Assembly: GCA_011800155.1 (NCBI GenBank)
Contig: CM022369.1
Span: 1-64,000, forward strand
Origin: Flammulina velutipes
Lineage: Eukaryota > Basidiomycota > Agaricomycetes > Agaricales > Physalacriaceae
Reading direction: 5' to 3'
Length of the DNA stretch: 64,000 nt
A program made the position numbers and the translations under genes. The notes under the pieces were generated by a model that searched no databases, was not told the origin of the DNA, and worked only from the letters and a program-made list of their open reading frames with translations. Every line of letters begins with the position of its first letter. The first letter of the stretch is position 1. Positions 45,425 through 53,216 of the stretch are shown here, in pieces.

Positions 45425-48400
45425 TTATCCAACACGTTTTGCCAACGATTTAGGGTGTTTAACTCCTTGTAGGTCAAGGTACGTTTGCATTGCCTCGAGG
45501 TCGCGGGCAGTGCGAAGTGATTCCCAAGTAGTATCCCCATCCGTCCAACGTATCTCAAATTCCAAGGCTTTTCCTACCCATCGGTGCCCCAAAATCTCGC
45601 TCACGTATGTCTCATCGTTATCCATAGCGCCAAAGTCATATGGTCCCGGTGTCACGCGTTTAGGAAAAAGGGCATCATCATTCGGAATATGTGGCCGTAG
45701 CAGATTCACATGGAAAGTTGGATGAATGCGTCGGGACGATAAACTTATTGGAAGTTCCAAAGTATATGTACTCGTTTCGGGAAAGGCTTGAATGATGGGG
45801 TACGGGCCAACGAACTTGGGACTAAGCTTCTTTGTTCGTCCCTTTGGTAAGTTGAAGTTCACGGTGGATACATAAACTAACATTCCCTCCTTGAGAAGGG
45901 GTTCCGGGCCACGACGTTGATTTGCATAATGTGTCTGAAACACGCGGCTGGCGATTATGGCGTCATGCGCATTCGCCAAGTTTGCCAATGCTTGTTGCGC
46001 GAACGTCTTGATGCCTGGCGGCGCGGGATTTCTAGCGCGAATCTCGCGAATCATTCGGGGCATGTATCCTCCATTTAGCTCAAAGGGTGCATACTTCGCA
46101 GAGCTCGTGACACTAGAGTTAATCGCGAACTCCGTCATATCTATGCGGTCAAACCAGTCCTTCTGATCTGGTCGAAGTTCAGCGCGGAATATTTGTCCGA
46201 CGTTACGGTTCATACGCTCTGTGGCGCCATCTGTTTGTGGGTGAAATGATGTGCTCATCAACAACTGCGTGCCCAAAATGCGGTGGAGTTCCCGCCACCA
46301 TTTTGAGGTAAATTTAGAATCACGGTCGCTAACTATTGATGATGGTAAACCATGCAAACGAACGATCTCTCTTTTGTATATCCATGATAGTTCGGATGCC
46401 TTCGTCCTTGTATTGACGGGGATGAGGTGAACCATGCCTGTCATGCGGCAGATTATTACCCATAGATAGTTGCACCCTTTTATCTCCGGGAATGGGCCAA
46501 TAAAGTCCATTCCAATAGAATCCCAAGGTCGAATAGGGATAGGTAGTGAATGCAATTTACCCGCCGGTAGCATATTCGAGGGTTTAGCAGTTTGACAAAA
46601 TTCACAGGATTTGCAAAAGGTGTCGACATCCTTGAATATTCTTGGCCACCAGTACCATCGTCGTAAATATTCTGACGTTCGTTGCGTTCCGAAGTGGCCC
46701 AGCGTACGGTGGGCTTGCTCAATTATAGCCCCTCGGATGGTCTGTTCTCCATACATTCCACTCGGTAAGCATAAAACATCGATTTGATCAGGTTTAGTGA
46801 ACCATACCAGGTCATCGCGAACGGTGAAGTGTGAGTGGTCATTCGGATTATCAATGATTTTCTTTAATAGGGCGTCGTTCGGTGTACATTGACGGATAGC
46901 CGCAAGAAATTTGTCCTCTGGCGGTTCCATGGGAACAGACTCGCCTACCGCGTCAATCATGTCTTTGACGGATAAGTCCGTGGACACTGTAGAGGCGAAT
47001 GTGCTCGGAGAGGTGACTACATTGACATTGGTAGAGTTCCCACGGTCGACATCAACTTCGCGATACGAGTTGTCTACTACTAACGCGTCAGCCTCAATAT
47101 CACGCATTTCCCGTCGTTCTTGGATACGCTTGCTGCGACGGCGCTCCTCTGCTTGCATCGCGCGTATCTCGACAGAACGACTCATTACTTCGTCGTACCG
47201 TAGTATAGGCAAGTCATGACCTTGTGGATCGATACGAATATCAGCTCGTACATATTCGTTCGCGGCGTGAGTATCATCTACGGTATCGTTCTCGTAGTAT
47301 CTAGATAGACAGTCTGCCACTTTGTTGTTCTCACCTTTTACGTAGGTGATATCAAAGTCAAAGCGTGCCATGTAATCTATCCAGCGCAGTTGCCGCGGTG
47401 ATAATGTTTTCTGTGTTTGAAAGAACTCAAGGGCTTTATGATCGGTAATGACGTGGATCCGGTATCCGACTAACTTGTCTTCCCACTTTAGTAATGCTTC
47501 TAATATAGCGAGTGTTTCCAATTCGTATACGCGGTAATGCTGCTGAGCATTAGAGAATTTCTTAGACATAAATCCTGCGGGGCGGCAAGTATCCCACGAT
47601 GGACCTTGTCCCAACATGGCCCCGACGCCGGTCTGGGATGCGTCACATATTAGCCATATTGGGTCTGGGTTCTTGGGATCTATAGGTTGTAATATAGGTA
47701 CCTTACAGCATATTTGCTTGATCATGTCGAAGCATCGTTGATGTACTGGACGCCACAAGAAGGGGTGACCGTTCTGGACCATTGACATCAACGGGCCGGT
47801 ATATGCGGTAATATCTGGCAAGAATGCAGCGATATATTGGACTAACCCTACGAAGCGTTGTATGTCGTGATAATTTCGCGGCGTACGCCATTCACGTATC
47901 CTGGAGAGCTTGTCGACATCAGCATGAAGCCCTTTATCATCAATTTTGTGTCCGAGGCAATCGATGACGGGTGCATACAGTTCACATTTTGGTTTTTTGA
48001 GATATAACTTCTGATGTCGTAGTCGGCTGAGTACTACCTCCAAATGTTTCTCGTGGTCCTCAATTGTGTCGGAGAACACGAAGATATCATCGAGGTAGAC
48101 ATGGACGTATACCCCAATAATGTCTCGGAAGATCGAGGTCATCAGTCGTTGAAACGTGGCTGGTGCGTTGCAGTCTCCCTGCTGCATTACCTTGCTGAGG
48201 AAAGTATCACTTACGGTTACAAATGCGGTTTTTGGCCAATCTCGCTTCAATATTCGTACCTGCTCGTATGCGTCAGATAGATCGATCTTTGATCGGTACT
48301 TAGCGCGCGCCACATCTTCGCGGATCAGTTCTTGATCCGGGAGTGGGGTAACATCTTTAACTGTGTTCTCGTTGCGTTGGCGTAGGTCAACTACGGTGCG

Positions 48401-49513
48401 TAACCGTCCATCCTTCTTGCGTACACACAGCATTGGTGCAGCCTGTGTCGAAGTAGCCTCAACCCACCAGCCGGCACGTAAGTATCGCTGTGTTTTCTCG
48501 CGTAACTCATCCCGGAGTGAATGTGGACAGTACGGTCGTCGATAGATGTATTGTTTATTCTCATCAATTAGATTGATCTCGTGATTTATATCGCGCAGTG
48601 GTGGCATGGTATCTGACGGTACACCTTGCATCATGTCGGAGTATTCTTCATACCAATGCTCCCTAAGTTTGGGGATGTCTTCGTCTCGGTACGTAGCATC
48701 CTTCGTCTTTCCTTTCGCGATGCTAGGTGGTGATGGTGGTTTCCAGTCCCGGTTACGGATACGAGCCTCATTCTCAGCAATAGTCAGTCTTAGTGATTCC
48801 ATCTCGTCGTTTAGTTCGAATTCTGAGTCAACCTCCATTTTCATGAGGTTGACACGTTGTTCGGGCGTAAAGCGATCCCGAGTGAATTCTACGGGACCTA
48901 CAGTATCAGATATCCCACTAAACGGCCCCATCATTCCCTCCGATTCAGTAGAGTCGGGTATATGAGGATATACCTCAAGACTCTCCGGGCGGCAATGCAT
49001 AGTATATTCGGTCATTGCTCGGGACAGGGCTATAAATTCAGCGGGTAGTCCCTGGTCAAATACTCGATCCATACCGGGAATGGTTGGTACTCTGCGGGCA
49101 AAACGCTCAACGGGTCCGTGTCCTTGTTGATTGGCTTCAAGCTCTAGGTCGGTTAATGCCGACTCGTAATCCTGTTTCTCGGTGGTCAAGTGCTCGACTA
49201 AAGTTTTAGACGACGATGGCTGACAGTACTGCACGTCAGTATGGCGCACATAGTGGTCGTATTTTATTGATTCGCGGGACGGATTATTGATTTTTGGTTG
49301 CACTGGTTCGGGATCAATATGCTTCGAGTGGATCTCGGGGGTAGGTTTGTAGTTAGTATTGTCGGCAGATGAGTAGTTATACTGTTGAAATTCGCGGAAT
49401 TCAGTCTCTGTCATAAGTATTGGGTATTCTTTCTCGGGTGGAAGCGAAGGTATGGATCCGGAGTCACTCAAATCATCATCTTCGGTATCTTCGATACGTG
49501 TACGTTGGCCCAC
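45425..49513 (-). CDS. pol: Gypsy Pol: RT, RNase H, integrase, chromodomain
   Basis: 1362 codons, opening with GTG and no ATG; it is in the same frame as the upstream Gag ORF, so it is probably made by readthrough. Reverse transcriptase about 330-520 (KIDLSDAYEQ with the first catalytic Asp, YLDD at 473-476). RNase H about 618-735 (LICDASQTGVGAML, ELETLAILEALLKW, TDHKALEFF). Integrase zinc domain AHRTLGH with CKSC (about 934-970), then the DDE core D1003, D1063, E1099 (MDFIGPFPE, SDRDSKFTS, HPQTDGATERMNR). The C-terminus (1303-1350, YVSEILGHRWVGKALEFEIR, WTDGDTTWESL) is chromodomain-like, which in chromoviruses directs integration to marked chromatin. All catalytic residues are present. Confidence 0.93.
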   Translation of the reverse strand: MGQRTRIEDTEDDDLSDSGSIPSLPPEKEYPILMTETEFREFQQYNYSSADNTNYKPTPEIHSKHIDPEPVQPKINNPSRESIKYDHYVRHTDVQYCQPSSSKTLVEHLTTEKQDYESALTDLELEANQQGHGPVERFARRVPTIPGMDRVFDQGLPAEFIALSRAMTEYTMHCRPESLEVYPHIPDSTESEGMMGPFSGISDTVGPVEFTRDRFTPEQRVNLMKMEVDSEFELNDEMESLRLTIAENEARIRNRDWKPPSPPSIAKGKTKDATYRDEDIPKLREHWYEEYSDMMQGVPSDTMPPLRDINHEINLIDENKQYIYRRPYCPHSLRDELREKTQRYLRAGWWVEATSTQAAPMLCVRKKDGRLRTVVDLRQRNENTVKDVTPLPDQELIREDVARAKYRSKIDLSDAYEQVRILKRDWPKTAFVTVSDTFLSKVMQQGDCNAPATFQRLMTSIFRDIIGVYVHVYLDDIFVFSDTIEDHEKHLEVVLSRLRHQKLYLKKPKCELYAPVIDCLGHKIDDKGLHADVDKLSRIREWRTPRNYHDIQRFVGLVQYIAAFLPDITAYTGPLMSMVQNGHPFLWRPVHQRCFDMIKQICCKVPILQPIDPKNPDPIWLICDASQTGVGAMLGQGPSWDTCRPAGFMSKKFSNAQQHYRVYELETLAILEALLKWEDKLVGYRIHVITDHKALEFFQTQKTLSPRQLRWIDYMARFDFDITYVKGENNKVADCLSRYYENDTVDDTHAANEYVRADIRIDPQGHDLPILRYDEVMSRSVEIRAMQAEERRRSKRIQERREMRDIEADALVVDNSYREVDVDRGNSTNVNVVTSPSTFASTVSTDLSVKDMIDAVGESVPMEPPEDKFLAAIRQCTPNDALLKKIIDNPNDHSHFTVRDDLVWFTKPDQIDVLCLPSGMYGEQTIRGAIIEQAHRTLGHFGTQRTSEYLRRWYWWPRIFKDVDTFCKSCEFCQTAKPSNMLPAGKLHSLPIPIRPWDSIGMDFIGPFPEIKGCNYLWVIICRMTGMVHLIPVNTRTKASELSWIYKREIVRLHGLPSSIVSDRDSKFTSKWWRELHRILGTQLLMSTSFHPQTDGATERMNRNVGQIFRAELRPDQKDWFDRIDMTEFAINSSVTSSAKYAPFELNGGYMPRMIREIRARNPAPPGIKTFAQQALANLANAHDAIIASRVFQTHYANQRRGPEPLLKEGMLVYVSTVNFNLPKGRTKKLSPKFVGPYPIIQAFPETSTYTLELPISLSSRRIHPTFHVNLLRPHIPNDDALFPKRVTPGPYDFGAMDNDETYVSEILGHRWVGKALEFEIRWTDGDTTWESLRTARDLEAMQTYLDLQGVKHPKSLAKRVG

Positions 49514-49519
49514 CGAGTG

Positions 49520-49525
49520 TAGTCA
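49520..49525 (-). promoter_or_regulatory. In-frame UGA-CUA between Gag and Pol, likely readthrough site
   Basis: On the minus strand the Gag-protease ORF ends AAT TGA CTA, and the same frame is then open through the whole of Pol. UGA followed by CUA is a well-known leaky stop context in alphaviruses and in several cellular readthrough genes. Three codons later the Pol ORF begins with GTG, with no ATG nearby. Readthrough would give a Gag-PR-Pol protein of about 2,500 residues. Confidence 0.7.
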
Positions 49526-52500
49526 ATTATTTACTAAGTTTTCTACCTTTGCTGTTGAATCGTTGTCATCCTTACGTCTCATCCGATGTCGCTGCGCCAC
49601 GTCGGGATTGACGGGTGCGATCTCCCCGGGTAAGGTGACGTTGCCAATACGTACGCATTTATTTGCAAAGTCTAGGACCACGCCATGCTTCAGCATGAAT
49701 GGCGCACCAATTAGCATGTCATACCGATCCAAATTGACGACGTCAAAGTAAGTGGGCGACGCCACATTAGCGATGTCGACGTTGACCATTGCACCAAAGT
49801 TGATCTTTGATTTGCTTCCAACGCACCCTAGAAATAATGGTATGGGCTCCTTGAGCATGCGAACATCTAATTTGGCTATGCTGGAGAACGTAGGGCTAAC
49901 GGATGACGTTGTACTCCCGCTATCCCATAGAGTTAAAGCGGGTACATCCGGTGATTCGATGGTTCGGGTATAAGTTACCAAGCATCTCTTCTCGTTAGGA
50001 TGCAGCGTCGGCCGTACCATAGGTTCTGAGGGTACCAATAGTTGGACTTTAGCATTACCCTTGCCTTTGAGTTGGACGGGTGTCAGGCCATTATCGTCGC
50101 CTGCTACCGTCATGGTGTTCACTTCAATAGAGTGGTCGAGAGGTGTCTCGTTAGTGTCGTTAACGTGCATGGCACGTATCGATTCTGTACTATAATCGTC
50201 CGAAGTATAACTCTCGCGCTCTAGGATATCATAATCGTCCCGTTCGGTATCGAAGTTAATTCGGGTGCGTATAGATGGAGCTGAGCGCTCTGAATGTCCG
50301 GATGCTATCGATAGGTTATCTCTGTCAATGTCTGTACGCGCAGCTCTGATACGCGGAGCAGCGTCTGCTTTTGGTCCGGGGCATCCCTCGTGCCCCCGCT
50401 TCACTCCCGTCCTTCCACAATCCCAGCAGCTTAAAGTACGGTCCCTATCATTACGGGGTTTAATATCCTTGTCCCGAGGTCGGTTTCGGTCTCTGGGAGG
50501 GTTTTCCCGTTCACGGTTACCTCGTTTCTCCTCGGTGCGGGGACGATGATCGTCTAACTTTCGGTCATCACGTTCCACTACTGGTTGAGTTTCCCTTCGA
50601 TCCTTTCCTTCCATCCTATCCCGTCGACCGCTTGTTCTAGGTTCTTCGCGGTTGTCATTTTTGTCGCGGCGGCCATCACGGCGTGCATATCTTGAGGAAT
50701 TAGGTGCTCGATGGTCGAAATAATGGTCTTTGGTGAATGAGAGGCGTTCTTCTTCAATTGCATCGTTCAGTAGATCCTCTAGGCTATCTTCGACTGGATC
50801 GGATCCGTGATTGAGCATCGCACGTACATATGTAGTAGGTACATTATCCATGAACTTCTCGCGCAACGAGTCATGTACTGGCGGTTCTGCCATTGAGTCC
50901 GCGATATCCATCATGTCGTCATAGAAGTCCTGCACCGTATGGCCATCTTTCCACTTCAAGCCCTTGAACTTGTAGTAGTTATCGTGTAACGTTATAGTAC
51001 GAACAAACCGTTTGAAAAGTCCAGCAATGATGTCCTCCGAGGACCAATCTGCTTGGGTGCGGTTAATGCTCATGACATTATTCTTATGCCACTTTAGTGC
51101 GGATCCTTCGAGATAGTTCTTCATGTGAATTTTCCTCTCGAAGTCTCGCGTATCCCCAATTAAATGATTGGCGGCCATATACAATGCCACATCCATGACC
51201 CATTGTTCTAGTACATGAAAGTCGGCGCTACCTGTATACTTGGTTACTCTCACATCAATTTTTGCAGGCTTAGCGTCCTTCGGTATTGCTCCCGTGGCGT
51301 ATACTTGGTTGCGGTATATTGCTAGTAGACGATCTACAAGCACCTTGTTCTGTTTCTTCCGACTGCGGTGGCGTTCATCGTTGTCTACTCCGTGGCGCCG
51401 AGACGTATGACGTGATCGTCGATCTCTGTGATCGCGGCGTCGATCATCATAGTCACTCTCGGAATCGGACTCGGAATTGCTACTATCACTCCCGCCTCCG
51501 CCTCCGTTGCCTCCTTTGGGTCGACGGGATTTATGAGAGTGGTGCTTTCTGTTGCGGGGTTGACCCCGCTTCTGACGTTCGTCCTCATCTCGTCTTGCAT
51601 CGTCATCATACGGAGGTTCGTCGGGTGGTTCAATCTGTGAATTACGATTGCGTGGTCGTTGTGTCCCAGGGGATTCTTGTTCAGGTGTCGCTGGCGTCTT
51701 TCGATATGGGGTAACATTATGTTCACAGCCTTCCCTGAGGCGGACAAGATAATTGCTTCCAGGGGCCAACTCGTATTCACTGGGTAAGTATTCATTAGAT
51801 TCATGGTGTAATTCGTATATGGTACGGTGATTATCGATCCATATACCTGGATCAGGAAAGGTGATGCGCTGCCTAGCGATCTCTTGTTTGGATCGCTCGT
51901 TGTAGTTTATCATCTTGGCTTTGATGATACTGAATCGGTTCGATTGTTCTGCGGTCATGCCCGCAGGTTGTTTACCTTTCTCTATTGGCTCGGGTAGACC
52001 AGATAGCGTAGCGGTTTCGGTGATCGGGATGAGGTCAGGTGGTGATTGGTCGATGGTTAATCCATACATTTTACGGAACCTAAGGTCAAAAGTTGCTATT
52101 GCTGCTCCGACCACGTTCAACGTGGACTCAATATTGATTCCCGCTTTGCGAGTATTCAGGTCCGTAAACATAATCTTAATTTGTTCGACAAGTTTAAGCA
52201 TCTCGATACGATCCTCTTCTGGTAACGCGCGAGTTTTTGCTAGTACTTTAGAATGATCATTCCAAGCGTCTAATACTTCCACATCATCCAGGGATTCATC
52301 AACGATCTGGGGTAAGCTATCTTTATCAACGGGCCATTTACTTAATAGCTTCGCAAACGGAATCTTTGGGATATCCAGGAGGGGCGCATATATTTGCGCC
52401 ACAATATTGCGTTTGATGGCGGATGACCCATTATTCTCCGGGGTATCATGCATGCGATCCACTCGTGGCGCATTATTCTTATTTGGACCGCCTCGTGGGC

Positions 52501-52960
52501 CATCTTCGCGCAACGTGTCCTTTAAATGGACGAGAGGAGTGATAGGTTTACTTTTCTCACTAGCTGTCGTTCCGGTATTAGACCCTGGTTTCGCAAAAGC
52601 GAACGCAGTCGCGGTTATCGTCGGGGACGATGTTCCTGTCGGTGCCTGCCCAGCGCCACTATCAGACTGTTCCATCGTTGTTTTCGGGGATTTCGGATCT
52701 TTGGCAGATACATGCTGTGCATCAATCATTACCTCAGCATTTTGGGGGTCAGCGGCGGTTTTCAGTTGCTCAATTACACGGCGCCCCCCCGCTTCTGCTG
52801 CGTCAAGAGAATCATCGTCTATAGTGTCTTCAACGGTGGATCTGGTGTTGACTTTCTGCTGCTGTGCGGGTTCTCTTTCAACGGTATCATCACGGTTGCG
52901 CTGAGTGGAATTGACGGTAGTTCGAGAACCAGGCTTGGGCGGCATAGTGGATGTTTGCAA
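49523..52960 (-). CDS. gag: Gypsy Gag with aspartic protease
   Basis: 1145 residues from ATG 52960. The N-terminal third is polar and disordered. A central basic and Ser/Asp-rich stretch (RRPKGGNGGGGGSDSSNSES, RRDHRDRRSRH) precedes the capsid-like retrotransposon gag region (YTGSADFHVLEQWVMDVALY, FKGLKWKDGHTVQDFYDDMM). A zinc knuckle of unusual spacing follows at about 845-860 (CWDCGRTGVKRGHEGC: CX2CX8HX2C where CX2CX4HX4C is normal). The C-terminus carries a retropepsin-like protease with active-site DSG at about 1013 (LTLWDSGSTTSSVSP) and a later YDMLIGAPFM motif. Protease sits at the end of Gag, upstream of the UGA. Confidence 0.9.
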   Translation of the reverse strand: MQTSTMPPKPGSRTTVNSTQRNRDDTVEREPAQQQKVNTRSTVEDTIDDDSLDAAEAGGRRVIEQLKTAADPQNAEVMIDAQHVSAKDPKSPKTTMEQSDSGAGQAPTGTSSPTITATAFAFAKPGSNTGTTASEKSKPITPLVHLKDTLREDGPRGGPNKNNAPRVDRMHDTPENNGSSAIKRNIVAQIYAPLLDIPKIPFAKLLSKWPVDKDSLPQIVDESLDDVEVLDAWNDHSKVLAKTRALPEEDRIEMLKLVEQIKIMFTDLNTRKAGINIESTLNVVGAAIATFDLRFRKMYGLTIDQSPPDLIPITETATLSGLPEPIEKGKQPAGMTAEQSNRFSIIKAKMINYNERSKQEIARQRITFPDPGIWIDNHRTIYELHHESNEYLPSEYELAPGSNYLVRLREGCEHNVTPYRKTPATPEQESPGTQRPRNRNSQIEPPDEPPYDDDARRDEDERQKRGQPRNRKHHSHKSRRPKGGNGGGGGSDSSNSESDSESDYDDRRRDHRDRRSRHTSRRHGVDNDERHRSRKKQNKVLVDRLLAIYRNQVYATGAIPKDAKPAKIDVRVTKYTGSADFHVLEQWVMDVALYMAANHLIGDTRDFERKIHMKNYLEGSALKWHKNNVMSINRTQADWSSEDIIAGLFKRFVRTITLHDNYYKFKGLKWKDGHTVQDFYDDMMDIADSMAEPPVHDSLREKFMDNVPTTYVRAMLNHGSDPVEDSLEDLLNDAIEEERLSFTKDHYFDHRAPNSSRYARRDGRRDKNDNREEPRTSGRRDRMEGKDRRETQPVVERDDRKLDDHRPRTEEKRGNRERENPPRDRNRPRDKDIKPRNDRDRTLSCWDCGRTGVKRGHEGCPGPKADAAPRIRAARTDIDRDNLSIASGHSERSAPSIRTRINFDTERDDYDILERESYTSDDYSTESIRAMHVNDTNETPLDHSIEVNTMTVAGDDNGLTPVQLKGKGNAKVQLLVPSEPMVRPTLHPNEKRCLVTYTRTIESPDVPALTLWDSGSTTSSVSPTFSSIAKLDVRMLKEPIPLFLGCVGSKSKINFGAMVNVDIANVASPTYFDVVNLDRYDMLIGAPFMLKHGVVLDFANKCVRIGNVTLPGEIAPVNPDVAQRHRMRRKDDNDSTAKVENLVNN

Positions 52961-53007
52961 TGGCGGCGGTGAATATGGAGGATTAACGGCAGGAATTCAA
53001 CGGTGTA

Positions 53008-53018
53008 GACTTTTAATC
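53008..53018 (-). other. Candidate primer-binding site region
   Basis: The ~40 bases inside the 5' LTR lack the usual TGG start of a primer-binding site complementary to a tRNA 3' end. The plus strand here reads GACTTTTAATC, identical to the anticodon loop and closing pairs typical of fungal tRNA-Lys(UUU); a 5 bp stem (GTAGA/TCTAC) encloses it. So the minus strand could pair with an internal part of that tRNA. The match is short and starts 21 bases from the LTR, so this is speculative. Confidence 0.3.
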
Positions 53019-53038
53019 TACGATAGAGTTCAAAAAAA

Positions 53039-53211
53039 TGTAAAAGGCCTTACTAGATCACGCAGTAGAACTTGAATCGAGATAGATTGAGCAAGTCTAC
53101 GTGGTGAACATGAAGGTAAAAGACGACGTCCGAAGACGTCGAAGTAAGACTAATATGGTAATATTACGTAACTACGCTTGAACATCTGTAAAGGACAGTA
53201 AGTGCCTTACA
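53039..53211 (-). repeat. 5' LTR
   Basis: 173 bp copy of the LTR; it is upstream with respect to the element's minus-strand genes. No difference from 42863-43035 was seen in a base-by-base reading. Confidence 0.95.
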
Positions 53212-53216
53212 TCCGC
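53212..53216. repeat. Gypsy target-site duplication TCCGC (right)
   Basis: Second copy of the five-base target; see 42858-42862. Confidence 0.95.

Larger units (their letters stand above)
42863..53211 (-). mobile_element. Ty3/gypsy chromovirus-like LTR retrotransposon
   Basis: 10,349 bp, bounded by two 173 bp LTRs (TGTA...TACA) with no difference seen between them, and a 5 bp target duplication. Order on the minus strand: 5' LTR, Gag-protease ORF, Pol ORF (RT, RNase H, integrase, chromodomain), a third ORF, a polypurine tract, 3' LTR. Integrase lies after RNase H, as in Ty3/gypsy elements. All ORFs are open apart from the single UGA between Gag and Pol. It interrupts the arm 2 NLR. The identical LTRs and intact ORFs indicate a recent insertion that may be competent. 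Confidence 0.95.

Noticed and set aside
53001..53038. Partial tRNA-Lys gene on the plus strand
   Set aside because: Only the anticodon loop and a short stem fit; spacing to the GTTC-like motif is wrong and there is no acceptor stem. Kept only as a speculative primer-site region.
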